Source: Aphidius gifuensis | Lineage: Eukaryota; Arthropoda; Insecta; Hymenoptera; Braconidae | Direction of reading: 5' to 3' | Length of the DNA: 64,000 nucleotides | NCBI RefSeq assembly: GCF_014905175.1 | Contig: NC_057788.1 | Span: 30,908,154 to 30,972,153, forward strand | In this document: piece by piece, positions 50,172-64,000 of the stretch | How positions within the stretch are numbered: position 1 is the first letter of the stretch | How the letters are laid out: the number at the start of each line of letters is the position of its first letter | Notes under the pieces: generated by a model | The model's database searches: none | What the model was told of the DNA's origin: nothing | Seen by the model: only the letters and a program-made list of their open reading frames with translations | Translations under genes and position numbers: made by a program

Positions 50172-52455
50172 GTACCCTTTATTATTGCCAAAATATATTT
50201 TTTTTTTATTATTGTTATTATACATTGAAAAATTATCATAAGATTTTATTTATATTTATTTTTCTAATGAAATAATGAATTTAGTTTAAATTAATAATTC
50301 GTATTTTGTTATTATTTATGTTAAAGGAATAATGCGGTTTTTTTTGGGTGGATATAATTTTCAAGATGAAAATGTAAATATATCTTTCATGTTATTATAG
50401 TTGATGTATTTTTGTATATAATTTTGGGGAATTGATGTTACAAAGTCACTAAAATACATGACTCACAAGGTAGTTATTTTTTTAATCTTTGAAATTTAAA
50501 TTGATTCGGTTGATTTGTATATTTATTTGCTTGATCAACGAGAAATAAAAATATTATCAAGATACATTTTTAAATATGTTATTTATTTTTATCGTTTGAT
50601 ATTGAGCAAATAAATATTTATAAATAAAAAGAGTTTCGTAAAAAAATTTACATTATAAAATTTTATTTTATTTTTAGAAATTTTATAATATTATTTATTT
50701 TTATTTTCGTTATAAATAAATAATGATGACTCATTGATGAGTATAAAATATAAATAAATATTTCAAGATGAAGGTTATTTTATTTTTTATTTTTTTAAAA
50801 GAAAACAACGACAGGATTCGATCTCAAGGCTCTGACAACAAGCTGATCATGTTACATTGTGAAAGTGAGTCAATCAACCCTTGCAATATCAACTTCTCCA
50901 GCTCATTTATACCACGAATAAATTTACAGTGAGTTATTCTATCCTCAACGATAATATTATTCAACGAATATTCATACATGTAAAAATAAAAGCTGAAAAT
51001 CAAACAAAGTTTCAAAAACAATGTCTAATACTTATAAGTATTTATAATTCTTCCAACTTTCATCTACTTTGTTTTTTGTTTTTGTTTTTTTATATTTATT
51101 TTTTATTTTTTCTTTTTGCTATTCAATGAGCAGATATTTAATATTATTATCATATTTGGATTTTGGACTAGTCATTGCCACACCATATTATTATTCCAGT
51201 TGGAAAATTTTTAAAGATTACTTGTTTTTTTTTTTTCTCCATTGTCCATATGTTTTATAATGAAACTTATGATCAGCAAATATTTTCCGACTATAATTTA
51301 ATTGTGTAAAATTGTAGATTATTTAATTTAATATTAATGATTTTCATGATTTCCTTTTCATTTTTTTCTCAAACCCTTATGATGATAATTAATTTATTTC
51401 GTGAAATTTATATTTCATTGAAAATTTTTACAGATGCGGGGATAATTATTATCATTATCATTATGATGATGATGATGATGATTATTTTGTCAGGTAGAAT
51501 AAGGGTCATAGGGGTAGTATACTATCATTAATCTCATTGATTTCTTGGTATGGATAATAATGGTCTAGAAACAACTGCCAACAGCTACGAACAATGATTA
51601 TTCATGCTCACACGACATACTGAATTTATGATCAACTTGTACCACCTAATGTTGCATCAACAACACCAAAAATTTAATCGTTTTATTTAATAATTAATAA
51701 TTATTAATTAACAATACAATGTATTTATTAATTCATTATAATTTGTGATGTAATTAATAACATAAAGAAATAAATTCAATTTGTTTTTTTTCAATTTTTC
51801 TATAAACTTATTTAATTATTAAAAAATAATAAATAAAAAAAATAATTTATTAATATTATTAGGTTTTATATTTTCAATAGTTTAAAATATTTTATCAAGT
51901 TTATTTTAGTGATAATAATGGTATTTTTGAGTCATTATGAAATGAATTCAAATATTTCAAGTAGTTAAGGACAATGAATAGTCAGACGGTTTATTTAAAA
52001 ATTTAATTTTACATAAATAAATTATACTTTTGACTTGAATTTTTTTTTACAATTATGCAAAAAGAAAAGGTCAATAAAAATAATAAAAAATTGAAATTTT
52101 TACGAAAAAAAATAATAGTTTTTTTAATTTTTATAATTTTTTAAAAAAATTTAATTTTTTATCTCATTTACTTTGTTTTTTTTTTTTGTTCAAATATAAT
52201 TTTGTTTTTCAGTTGGAAGCAATTTATTAATTATTTTTTTTTATTCAATCATTTAAATAAAGAACAAATATATTTATTTGCTTGAGTGTGTGTGTGTTGT
52301 GTGTGTAACCGTGAGATCAATATATGAAATTGCAATTCTCAAAAATGCATAATATAAAATGTGTAGCTAAAAGTGCGAAAAAAAAATTGAAAAAGAAGAA
52401 AGACATGTAATAATACCATCACGCACGTTTCTCAGAACAAGTTATGTAAAAAGCA

Positions 52456-52506
52456 GATGATGATGATGACGGTGATGAGGATGATGATGATGATGATGAT
52501 GTTGAT
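52456..52506. repeat. (GAT)n trinucleotide repeat, imperfect
   Basis: Run of GAT units with a few substitutions in the crp intron region. Confidence 0.85.
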
Positions 52507-55500
52507 GTAGAATAAAAAGAATTTTAAAAAAAAAACATCAAAAGAGATGAGGGAAAAAAAGAAAAAGAAAAAAAAAATCAACGAAATAACGAAAAAGAAA
52601 ATAAAAAAACTATTCAACAATAACAGTGGACCGGATGTTGAACAAGTTTTTGCTGATCCATTTTTGTCAAAAGAAAAGAATGAATAAAAAAAAAGAAACG
52701 TCTTCCCCATGGTAGTTGTAGACATGAGCAATTTAATGTCCATCTCCAATTAAATTTACCAAATACATCGTAAATATTTTTACAGTCAAATTCCGATATA
52801 TTTATATTGATTTATTATCCTCAACTTTTCAAGGAACATATCGTTTGTCTACAACAATATTCAAACATTATTTTTTCCAAAATAATATGGAACCAAAGAA
52901 ACAAAAAACAACAAAATAAATCATTCCTTCAATTTATTTAAGATGAATTGATTTTTTTTCTCTACAAAAACTTTTTATTACGAAAGTATTGTAAAAAAGT
53001 ATTATATTCGATGATGATGATGATGGTGATGAGGGCTCAAGTCAACTTGGAAAGAGAGAATTGCTTCCAAATAATTTTTTTCTATTCTCATTTTTGTTTT
53101 TTGCGAAACAAGTAGATGAAAAAAAAGCTCGACACGTTGGTGACAAGAGGAGAGCTTAAATAAGAAGCTGAGAGGCAAGAGGAAAGGTATATAAATTTCG
53201 AAAACGAAAGATGAGAAAATATAGATACAGTGAATTTAACCAAAGTTGTGTTTCAACGCACGTGCCAAATATTTTTTCGATAATACCGTTTTGCCGGAGC
53301 TCAGGCCAAGGTCGACCTCTTACGTATTTTTTTTTTTTCTTCATTTTATCTTTGAGCTTCTTTTGCCTATGTACATTTGTGTTTGTTAACCAACACATGT
53401 ATCAAACAAATATACACTTACAGACAAAAATAATTTGAGAGATAGCAAATTTACAAGTGACCCCGAGGGAAAGAAAAGACATCGAGAAAATAATACACAT
53501 ATATAAACAATATGTGTGTGAAATGTGAATATATATTTAAAATATTTTTGAATATGTGTAAGGTGAGAGAATGATTTTTTTTTTTTGAAATAAGCTCGTT
53601 CAAAAAAATTACGGACCAACGCCTTCCAACATCAAAAGTTACTTTTCTTTTCTTTTTTTACTTGTATTTTTTTTTGTTCTGGTAATCACCCTAGACAGCT
53701 GCCACTCTTATTCTCCCTTAATTTTATTTTTTTTTCTTTTTATTTCATATATACTTTTGATCATTATTTAACTTTTTATATCTTTACCAAAAACATGTAC
53801 GTTTTATTTCAAACATTAAACTGCACAATTGAAAACAATTGCTTTTTTCAATTGAGAACAACAAAATTTTGGTAATTTGTGGATTACATCTTATATATTT
53901 TTATTTTTTTATTATGTAATATAGCTTAACATGAGCTTTTTTTCTTTTTGATTATTTTTGCGGTTATAAAATTGCCTTTGGGGTATGTATTTTCAAGTTA
54001 TTGCCAATATAATAGCGGTAAAAAAACTGTCGTCAATAAAAATTAAGAGGTTAAAAAATTTCTAACGCCTTTGTACATTTAATTATTAATAAAATTTGAT
54101 TATTTTTATTCATAAATTGTATCATTATAGCCTTGAAAAAAAATCCATGTATTATTTTCTTTTTTTGTCATTTATAAAAACAATAATTTTTTATATTGAT
54201 AATTAAATTTAAAATGAAAAAATCAAGTTGATAATTAAAAATAATATATAAATAATTTTATTCAAGTTGTAAAAATGATGAAAAAAAAAAATATATATGT
54301 GATACTCTTGAGGCCAAATGGTCTTGTATTGAAGGACAAGAAAAGTATTAACATTAAATCTTTCAAGTACACCAACCACTTGTGGTTTGGTGCAACGTAT
54401 AACGCCATGAAATTCCTCAACTGGTTACTACTATACCCTTTTTATTTTATTTATTTTTTTTTCATTTTAATTTATATATTATTTTTTTATTTCCAAAATA
54501 TATTTTTTATTCATTTTTATATTTTTTAATTTTTATTATAATAATAATGATGATACGTACACCAAATAAAACATATATAAAAATAAAAAAAGAATAAATA
54601 TTATATCTGCAGAGGGAAGAGCCTCCCACCTAGCCAGTTAACTCTCCTGACAGAGATTGGAATTGCTATACTTTTTTTTATTATTGTGGCGGCATTCCAA
54701 AGACCAGACGCCGCACACGCGGCCAAAAGCTCCAATTCTCATCTCGATATATACATTTAAATATATATAAAATGTATATATGTATATATAAAAATAATGT
54801 AACATGGTAGTTTTTTTTTAGTAAGGGTTATACTCACAACCGAAAAAGGATCTGGATTATTTTTTGGACCTGTTTATACTCATACAAATAAATAACACGT
54901 ACATACACACACAGCACACTACAGGTAGATATATACATTTGCAAATTGTATATGGCTATATATTAAATAAATAAAACACAAAACTTCAACATTAAACTTG
55001 AGAAAGAAACAGACACTCTTGACTACGGTTAATTAAGGAGAACGAGAAGGTCGTGTTAACGAGGTTCAAAGTGCGATAGTTTAATCCTTGCAATTTTGCA
55101 TTTTATTTTTTCATATAATTGTGAGAGCAATTGGAACATTGGTGTTAAAAAGCTTAAAAATTACATTCACCAGATATTTAAATTAAAATTTTTACAGGGT
55201 TCATAAGTATTGATATATTAAAATAAAAAATAGAGTAGTATTTTAATGAGAATTTTCATTTTATTTATGTGATAAAAATGATGATTTTTTAGCTTGTAAT
55301 TGCACATTGATTATTTAATTTTTTAACATTGTTATATGTATATTTATTTGAGATGAATAATAAATGAAAGAAATTTGTATAAATGCAAAAATTGTATGTT
55401 GATTCTTATATGGGATAGTGGAATGTTAAATGTGATATTCCGTTATATCCCATTATCCAAAGTCACGTTTTGATGAAACGAACGAATCGTGAAAAACATC

Positions 55501-56949
55501 ATTGGTAGCTTAAGTAAAAAATATATTTAAAAAAATTATATTAAAAAATAGTTAAAGGGGGCAAAACGATTAATAAAAATTCTTTTATTATAATTTTTTA
55601 GTACGCGAAAATTGGATTCGTGACTTTTGATATATATATCTGTGTCATTTGATGAAAATTAAAAATTTATTTATTAAGCCAAGTGAAAATTGGAAGGACA
55701 TACTGTGATGAAAAAGAGAGAAAATAATTTTCATGTTTGATATTTTATGTGGCGTATGATGTTGGGTGTTTTTAGTGGGCGTTGTGAAAACACTTACATT
55801 TACATTGTCAGTTGTTGCGGAAACTGGAAAGCATACTTTGGAATTTGGATGAACGTAAAATTAGCATTTTCAGTACAGTCGCATTCGTAGGAAAAAAAAA
55901 CAATTTTGGAAACAAGTACATGACATTTTGTTGATGTTTTAAAATACATAATCACAAAAATATTTTAAACTAATTTAACAAGTTAAAATAACCAAACAAA
56001 AAAACAAATGATAATTATTATTTTGAATTTTAAATTACATAATTGAAAAATATATTAGATCCCACACACGAAGGATTTTATAAATGTAAAATTATTTTAT
56101 TCATTTTTTTTCTTAATAATTTTATCTGTTATAGCCGGAAGTATAAAAAGAGATTTTTCATTTCTTTTTTCAATTGTCAACTTTTAAACTATTGATAAAA
56201 AAAAATTAATTAATTAATATAAAAAAAAAAAATCTTTTGTTTCTCAGATTTTTAAATTGTTTTATTTCGCATTTACGTTAATATCAACAACTGGGAATAT
56301 TTAATTTTTGAAAATTTTGAAAAATCAAAATTAGGCAGGTTTTTATATTATTTATAATAATTTAAACTTTGTGCGATGGATAAAATGTTTCATCAATCAT
56401 ATAAAAAAACATATATATTATTTAAGATGCAAAAATATATTTACAACACACTTGAGTGTTTTTATATTTTAAAATTTAATATAAATCTTCTTTATTTATT
56501 TTTCATATGAAAATTACAAAAGAGAAAAAAAAAATATGATACTTGTAATGTTGCAAGTTGAACTAAAAACACACGGTTAATTTAAATTCTCAGGATTTAA
56601 TGAGGCAGTCAGCGGGTGGCAAATATTACTCTCGTGAAATATCATACGTATATATTAAAAACTTCGAAAAAAAATGATCAAATATTTTAAAAAATATGCA
56701 AATAAAAAAGCCACAATTAATGAACAAATATTTCAAAAATATTGATTCCATTTGACAAATTATAAAAGTAATAAATTTAAAATAATAAAAAAATATACAA
56801 TATAATAATTATGGTCGTAAAAAAATTTAATAGTATGCTTTAAAAGTAGCAATAAACCTTAATAAACAATAACGATGATAAGTCATAAAATTGAATATAA
56901 TAAAAAAATAGTTAAAATTTATATTTAACAAAAAAAAAAATAAGCAAAA

Positions 56950-57110
56950 TGGGCAACTGACGCCGGTCGTTGTCTCAGTTTTCTTGGCACGCAATTGCAT
57001 ATAATACCTACCGGTGTAAAACGGTCTGCTTGTGTATAGAATCTCGTCAGATTATGTTGCGCGGGTCAGGCGTCGCGGCGCCAAGGTATTGTAGAAAATA
57101 AACAAAAAAA
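56950..57110. other. GC-rich island in crp intron
   Basis: About 160 bp with many CG dinucleotides (CGCCGGTCG, GGCGTCGCGGCGCC) in an otherwise AT-rich intron. On the minus strand a donor-like CACCG/GTAGGT lies near 57015, so a non-coding or alternative first exon is possible. No open frame with a recognisable product. Confidence 0.35.
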
Positions 57111-60100
57111 AAAACTAAAAAACCTAGATGAAAAGAAGAAAAACACGTCGACGACCTGCCAACCGAGCCAAAGTATATAACATTAGAAATTAAAACACAA
57201 CTTGCAAAGGCATTTTTTTTGCTTTTTTTTTTTTTTTATAATTTTTTAACTCAAAAATAACGTTTCTAAGAATTTTAAATATGTTTTAATATACAAGTCA
57301 GTCAGGCATATTTCTATGCATTTTATGAAAATTAAATTCTGACAAAAAGAAATAATTTATAATGATGTCATCAAATGTCATGTATACTTGGAAAAAATTG
57401 AGTGGATTTAATTATTTCAACTTCAGAGGGATATTTAATTTAAAAAAAAAAAAATAATCTACCAAATTAGTGTGTTATAATATTTTACATGACTCGAATG
57501 AAGGATGATTTAGTAAAAAAAAATATTTAGATGTTTCAATAATTTTTGAGTCAAATTTAAATCCCTGGAAAAAAGAGGGAAAGAAGCTGGATAAAATAAA
57601 TTGAGTTATTAAATTTGTAAAGATGATGAAGAGGTCTAGGACAATTACGGATAAAAGTAACTCAAGTACTGGAGTATTTTTGAGTATACTTGAGAGTCCT
57701 GTGTTTCGTGTTTAAGTGGATTGTCAAGTTGGCTAAAATTTACAAGTGAATCAACAAACCAAAAACGTTTTTTCAAATAAAATAAAGTTTAACTAGAAAT
57801 GACCAAATTGATTTTGATAAAGAACAATGGTATAATGAAAAAAAAAAAATGCCAACTTTTTTATTTGTTTAAGTACGTGTAAAAAGTATTTAATTTATCA
57901 AAATTAAATTATTTTTTAAATAATCATTTGTATTTAATATATAAATTTTCATAAACAAATTAACAACTTGAATCAACTCTCTTGACTTTCTAATTAATTC
58001 AAAATTTAATATAATTTTTTGTGGCAAAATATAATTATTACAATGCCAACAATGAGATATACATTTCGTCTACAATAAATCAGAATAATTTTTGAACTTT
58101 TAAGTACCTTAATACAATCCTAACGACATTAAAGTAAAAAAAAAAAAAGTATAAAAATAACAGCACAGGATACTTAAGAACATTTGTGTGGAAAAAAAAA
58201 ATGTATATAAATAAAAATAAATACATTATTGTCACGATAAATTAAGAAAACTAGCAAAGAAAAATCAAAGTGTATATGAGCGTGGTTTTCATAATGATAA
58301 TTCAAGTTGGTAAAGCAATTATCACAGTGAAAAAAGAGACGGGGGAATTGCCATAAAGTTACTTGACATAGTGGGTATACGTATAACTTCATCCCTTGTG
58401 CTGAAATTTATTTTTTTTTATTTTTTTAAACTCAAGTAGGGTAGTTATGTGCCTCTCTCAGTAAGTCGTACTACGTGGAGTAAAAAAAAAATTTGCATAA
58501 ATACATAAACTTGGTGTTTGCACGCGTCACCACCGTCATTTTATTTTTTTTTTTTTTTCAAGAAATTTCTTCTTCTTTTTCTCAATTGCAACACACATAT
58601 ATATCATCTCTAAAAGTTTTTATACTTTACACTAAATAATAATTCATTTTTTTTCTTTTCTTTCAAGTACTTGGTTTTTTATACTCCTAAAAAACCAAAT
58701 AAATAATTAAAATGAATAAAAACAAAAAGCTGAATTGAATTTTTCTTTTTTTGGGAAAGTACTTGTATATTATGATAATTTAAAATTAGATTAACAAAAA
58801 AAATGAAATAATGGTTGAATGGTTTATTACAGTCCGTTGATTTCAATTCATTTGATATTGTTGAAGAATAAAGTTTAAGCAGTAAGATAAATAATACAAG
58901 AGGATAAGTAAATTATCTTGTACGCCAGTTAAGAGGATCCTTTTCTTGCCAAGTAAGTATATTGTGTGGCATACCAAGTCTCACTATTATAAAAGTATAC
59001 AGTGAGTATTCTTTGAAAGAAAATAAAATTTTATTTTCACCAGTTCACTACTCTAAAGTATTTTTTTTCTCCTCATCATCATCATCATCATCAAGTGCGT
59101 CCTCTTTCTTATATTTTTTTTATTTTCAAGATGAATGGAATGTCGCCAAACTGGCATTGGTAAAATAATTATATGATTATTATTAATAAAAATAGGAAGA
59201 AAAAAATAGGGTGCAAGTTGTAAAATTGACTGTGAAAAATAGTGAATAAATATCTTGGCAATGTTCATTATAAATCTTGAAGAATCCAGACCATGAGGCA
59301 CGTGGCCGTTTATGGTAGACACTGATGCTGCTGTTACTTTGATAGTTTATATATATATGTGAATAAACATTACACTATACATACACATATTGGTATTGGT
59401 ATATAAATTTATATATACATTTAAACATTGAGAATCTCACGACCGCGCCGGACGTATGGACGACCATGACCTTGACTGTCTAACAAGGACAATATCATCA
59501 TGATTTACCAAGTGATTTAGAATAAATATATATATATCCATTGGAATTCGGAAGAAGAAAAATAAAAATAAATTTCATATAAAATTATAATAAATTGATA
59601 GATAAAATTATAATTAAATAGATTAAAAATTTTAAATATAAAAATTGTTTTTTCTTTTTTATATTTATTTGTTTGTGTTGTTTTTTTTACTTAGTGCTAT
59701 TAATATGTGTTTGGAATTTTTTTCTAGTTTGTAAATTTAATGCTAATTTTTATATTCAAGTATTTATTTTAAATTTAAGTCGTTTATTTATTTATTGAGT
59801 CGAGTTTTAAGCAAATATCTTGATTAAATTTAACAGACAATTTAAAGATTATTTAATATATAAATTAACATTTAATTTATAAGAAAAAAATAATTATTAG
59901 TGTGTTTTATTTTAGCAACAAGTAAGACAATAAAAAAAATATTTTTCAATTAATTAATTTATATATATTTTGATCAATTTGTTTATGCTTTATATATTTA
60001 AATTTTCCAAGATGAAATTTTATCTAAATTTAACATTGTAAATAAAATTAGTTTAATATTTATTTTTAAATTATAAAATTGATATTTGCATATCAATTTT

Positions 60101-63100
60101 ACATTCAGCTCAATGACTACACGATAAAATAATATTTACTTGTATAAAATACCAAATAAAATATTAAATTTAAGAAAAATAAAATAATGGTAATATGGAA
60201 AAAGTTTTGAGGTGGAAAAAAGAGATAGTATTGTTACAATTTTAATAAAATATATGTGTGTGCTTTTTATTTTTTTATTAGTACATAGTCTTCTAAAAAA
60301 AGGGTGAAAAGTATTGAGAATTCAAGTGTCCTCAAGGCACACAAATCGACCATCGAAGGTAAAGAGTATAAAGTTTGCAAAGTGCAGTACCTATTGCAGA
60401 TGAAAAAAAAAAAAAAAACAATATAAGATAAGAAAGAAAGAGTTTGAAAGTAGTGAAAAAGAGTGAGAAATAAAAAAAAGCAGTAATAAGGGAGCAGTAT
60501 AAATTCCTCTTTTATTCTTGGTAAATATAAGGAAAGAAGGAGAGCAAACTTGGTCATAGTGGAAACTTTTAGTCTCTTTGCATTCCACAATCGTTCAGTT
60601 TTTTTTTTTTAAAAACATTTCTTTACACATTCTTTAGCTTTGTATTATCAAATGAAAAATTATCATGATGATTATAACCTGTGTGCCATTATTCTCCTCG
60701 ATAAAAAAAGAGAAAAAAAAAAACCAACAACAAAAACCGCAACTGTAGCAAATAAAAAAAAATGGATATAAAAAATTAGCATTAAACTCACGCGTGTAAA
60801 ATATATTTCAGAGAACTGATGGTGTTGAGGATCTTGCCGCGAATGTCAACCAAGTGTTACGGTAAATATTTTTTCGTGGTAAAAATGAAACACATGGATA
60901 AGAAACACAAGTGCGAATAATGCAATTTTATATACATATATATGCAACCGACATCTGTGTCATCCTTTTATTCTCGACAACTACTATATTCTCTTTTGAA
61001 CCTTCTGACTATATACACAATGACAGTGTGTCTATATTGGGACACGAAGGGAAACTCTTTTCTGTATCCACTGTGTTTGTCAAGTTGACGATGTGCAATC
61101 TTGTCGCTCTCTCAGTCTCTCCTTCTCTCTTTTAACTATAGCTCATGTATATTATATATATACCTGGTCTTGTGTATATATAACCAGCATTCAATGCTTG
61201 TATTATTATCATCATCATCATCATCACAACTTTGAGTACGCTATGTAGGAAAATTATATTTTATTATCATTCAATGTACGACTAACTTTGGACCACCAAT
61301 ACATAATAGAACTTAATCATAATAGAAACATTCTATATATGAAAATGAAACTTTTATTTTTTTTTTTTATGTAATATCTTTGTAGTAGAGGTAAAAAAAA
61401 AATCCAACTATCCAAGTAAATGCAACCATAGTGCTGCAGTCTATTTGAAAAGAAAATCTTTGATTATTTTTTCTTTTTTGATGCCTAAGAAAATTTATGA
61501 AAATTACACTTTGTTTAGCTTGGAAAATATCATTTTTTATATGTCGTATATTTATTTTTATTTTTTCAACATACTTGTAGAAAAATGTCATGCATATAAG
61601 ACTTTTTGACTCTTTGTATTCTTGAAATTTTCGTCTAGTTTTTTTTACATTTTTTTCATGTAAGAAAAAGTGAAGAAGAAGAAGATGAAGACGAGCTCGT
61701 ACACATAGTTTTCTGGAACTTTAATATCCAGCTTGTTTTTTAAAAAAAAAAAAAGATTAAAGATCCAAAGCCCACACTATTTGTCATGCGGCATCATCAC
61801 TGCGTAAGTTTTCTTTTCTTTTTATAAATTTTCAAGAGCTAAAAGAGTTAAACTTTTTGTAAAAATGTGTGGCAAATATGTGTAAAGAAAATATATAGAT
61901 ATTCTTAAAAAATGAGAATGAAAAAAAACATGAGATATAAAATTATATTACAAGTATAGAGGGTTGAGGTAGAGTGCCAATGAACGTTCTTTAACTTTGG
62001 TAAAATAGCGTGAAAATATAATTTATCCATGGTAATACTTTGAGAGTAGTTGAATGTTAAATTTACGAGTGAAAAATGAATTTTTTTATTTTTTATATTT
62101 GACTGTATTTTAAATGAAATATTGGCCATTGTGGTAGTGGTGGTTGGTGAAGATTTAATATTGTTAAATGTCCCATTGGGACAGGGTAAGAAAATTTAGA
62201 GGGTGCTTGTTAAAAAAAAAAAAAAATAAAGAAAAAATAGATTTGACAATTAGTGGGTTATTAAATATCGTTGTCAGTTTTAAATATTAATACCATGAAT
62301 AATATTGCTTGTTATAAAAAAAAAAAAAATTTAATGAAAAAATAAAAATTTATGAGAAGCTTTATCGGCCCACCATTGGAGTCGTGCGAACAACTATGCA
62401 CATTCTTTACTAGTTGTATACCTATGTTTACTGAATGAAGAATATACTGTACATGATACTTACTATGGGAAATATAATAGATTTAAAGATAATAAATACA
62501 AAAATAAAAATATATTAAATAAATAGTAAAACAAAAAACAATAATACAAATTAAAAAATAAAATAAATAAATAAAAAATAACATTATAAAAAATAAAATC
62601 ATGAAACTTTATCAGAATTTAAATGCATATGAATTAAACATAGTTAACGAACATACTGTATTGTTTAAGGCGAATATACACGTACGTATCAGGGGAACTT
62701 ACTTATATGGCCTTTTATTCTACTCTGAGAATAGAATACAACTAAAATTTACTTTAAATAAAAATATAGTTAAATAAATAACAACAAAAACAACAAAAAC
62801 AAAAACAAAAAATCCTTAAAATAATTAATCAAAAAAATAGCATAGTAAAAGTATGTAAAATCATGGAAAGATTCAAGTCTTGAAATGTTTCTGTACAAAT
62901 TAGAAGCTGTAACAACATACTCGTCGTGTGGATGTATGATTTTTTTTTTTTTTATATTATTTTGTTTTACAACTTTACTTTAAAGTCACTGAACTCGTAC
63001 AAATGAGAAAAGAGAGTTACAAAATCAAAGTTGTTATTTATTTTTTATTTAAAATAATTTTTTTTTTTTTTCAAATGTGTGTGTAGTCTTGAGGACAATT

Positions 63101-64000
63101 TTATTTTATTTATTTTTATCATTCCAAGAAAATATACTATGATAATATAAATACGTAATGTAAACACATGAAACGATGAATACCTGAGCTCAATCGAATT
63201 CTAAGAAATGACCTTAGTACCTGGATGTTGAATCGTAACGGTCAATCGAGGAATTTGAATCAATTAAATTTTTTAAATTTCGACATATTATATTTTACTA
63301 TACAATTATTGTTGTTGGTATTTAAAGTCTTTATGAATTATTAAAAATATTAATTTATAGATGAAATTGTAAAATTATTTTGATTATCACTTGAAATTAA
63401 AATATAATCATTTTACTAATTTTTTAAAAGTATTTCAGCAATTTAAAATTAATTCAATTATTGAAATTATTTGATGTACAAAAGCTCGTTAAAATTACAT
63501 GAAAAAAATCAATTAAAATCATGAAATAATTAAATTTTCTCATTAAAAACCCAAAATTTATGTTTTAAAAATATTTATAATATTTAATTTTATATTTTTA
63601 AATATTATAATTAAAAATCAATTTTAATAGTTAAAATAATTATTTAATTTTTACTTTTTATAATACAAAATCAATATATTATTTCTACATTTTATGTTAT
63701 TTAACTTTGTAGAAATAGCGAAAAAAAAAAAAATCAAAACAAATATAATATACTTGACAAATTAACTTGCATGTTTATTGTAAAACTTGAATTATCAACA
63801 CTGGAAAATTAAAAAGAATGGTAAATATTTCACGCTGTTGTATGACTAAAGAATGTAAAGGAAAAAAAAAGAAATGAGCAAAGGAAAAACAAACGTTGCG
63901 GGAGAATAAATGGAGGTAATTCAAGATCGTCGGTGTTGGCTTGAGCAGTCAGGGAAAAAGGCCCGCAATGGGTCAGACGAAGCGTGGCGATAATTGCTAG

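Larger units (their letters stand above)
49383..64000 (-). other. Probable large crp intron / upstream region
   Basis: 14.6 kb with no exon I can support. I looked on the minus strand for the AP-4 basic-helix-loop-helix exon (NSNERRRMQSINAGF-like) and did not find it. The sequence is AT-rich with low-complexity runs, GAT/CAT repeats (52456-52506, 53011-53033, 59073-59093, 61205-61227) and (GT)n at 52286-52307. GC-richer islands occur at about 53275-53325, 54605-54745, 56950-57110, 59430-59490 and at the right edge 63890-64000; these may be enhancers or non-coding exons. Confidence 0.5.

Noticed and set aside
50805..50880. tRNA-like sequence on the minus strand (GATCGAATCC box B look-alike)
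   Set aside because: The T-stem does not pair and no acceptor stem or anticodon arm can be built; at best a decayed tRNA-derived element.
53211..53438. Overlapping small frames on both strands near 53.2-53.6 kb
   Set aside because: Phe/Leu-rich translations of low-complexity sequence with no splice or homology support.
63890..64000. About 50 open codons on the minus strand at the right edge
   Set aside because: GC-richer and open, but no resemblance to AP-4 or any family known to me, and it is cut by the window edge.

Overview
This is a very AT-rich nuclear window from an insect. Support comes from spliced housekeeping genes with GT-AG introns, a ZAD/C2H2 zinc-finger gene (an insect class), a GABA-type SLC6 transporter, a CYP4-like P450 and an ortholog of the fly cropped/AP-4 factor. 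The extreme AT content, short introns and gene types would fit a parasitoid wasp (Hymenoptera), but the species is an inference. All gene models were made by hand: splice sites were placed by reading frame and family homology, and reading phase was checked across every junction.

Left part (1-21 kb): the first two coding exons of S-adenosylmethionine decarboxylase (minus, running off the left edge); UTP14 (minus), head-to-head with GET1/WRB (plus); CCDC6 (minus); a 2.8 kb low-complexity gap; exportin-1 (minus), divergent from the bifunctional PAPS synthase (plus). Most are housekeeping genes: polyamine synthesis, 18S rRNA processing, tail-anchored protein insertion, nuclear export, sulfate activation.

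Middle (21-35 kb): a 1366-aa ZAD/C2H2 protein with about 17 fingers (minus), divergent from MEA1 (plus). MEA1 converges on an 11-exon GABA-type transporter (minus). Then comes an 8-exon CYP4-like P450 (plus) with unusual C-helix and I-helix motifs.

Right part (35-64 kb): the most unusual gene is a 14-exon secreted protein (minus, 35430-39600), about 669 aa, built from two tandem copies of a YWTD-like beta-propeller module. The two copies share exon order, intron phases and two exact exon lengths. The intron joining them carries the 3' end of a truncated LINE. A gene-poor 7.8 kb stretch with two inverted repeats follows. Then come the last four coding exons of the AP-4 ortholog (crp, minus). 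Its bHLH exon was not found, so 49.4-64 kb is probably one large crp intron or upstream region, with a few GC-richer patches and an E-box cluster.

No rRNA, convincing tRNA or CRISPR was seen.
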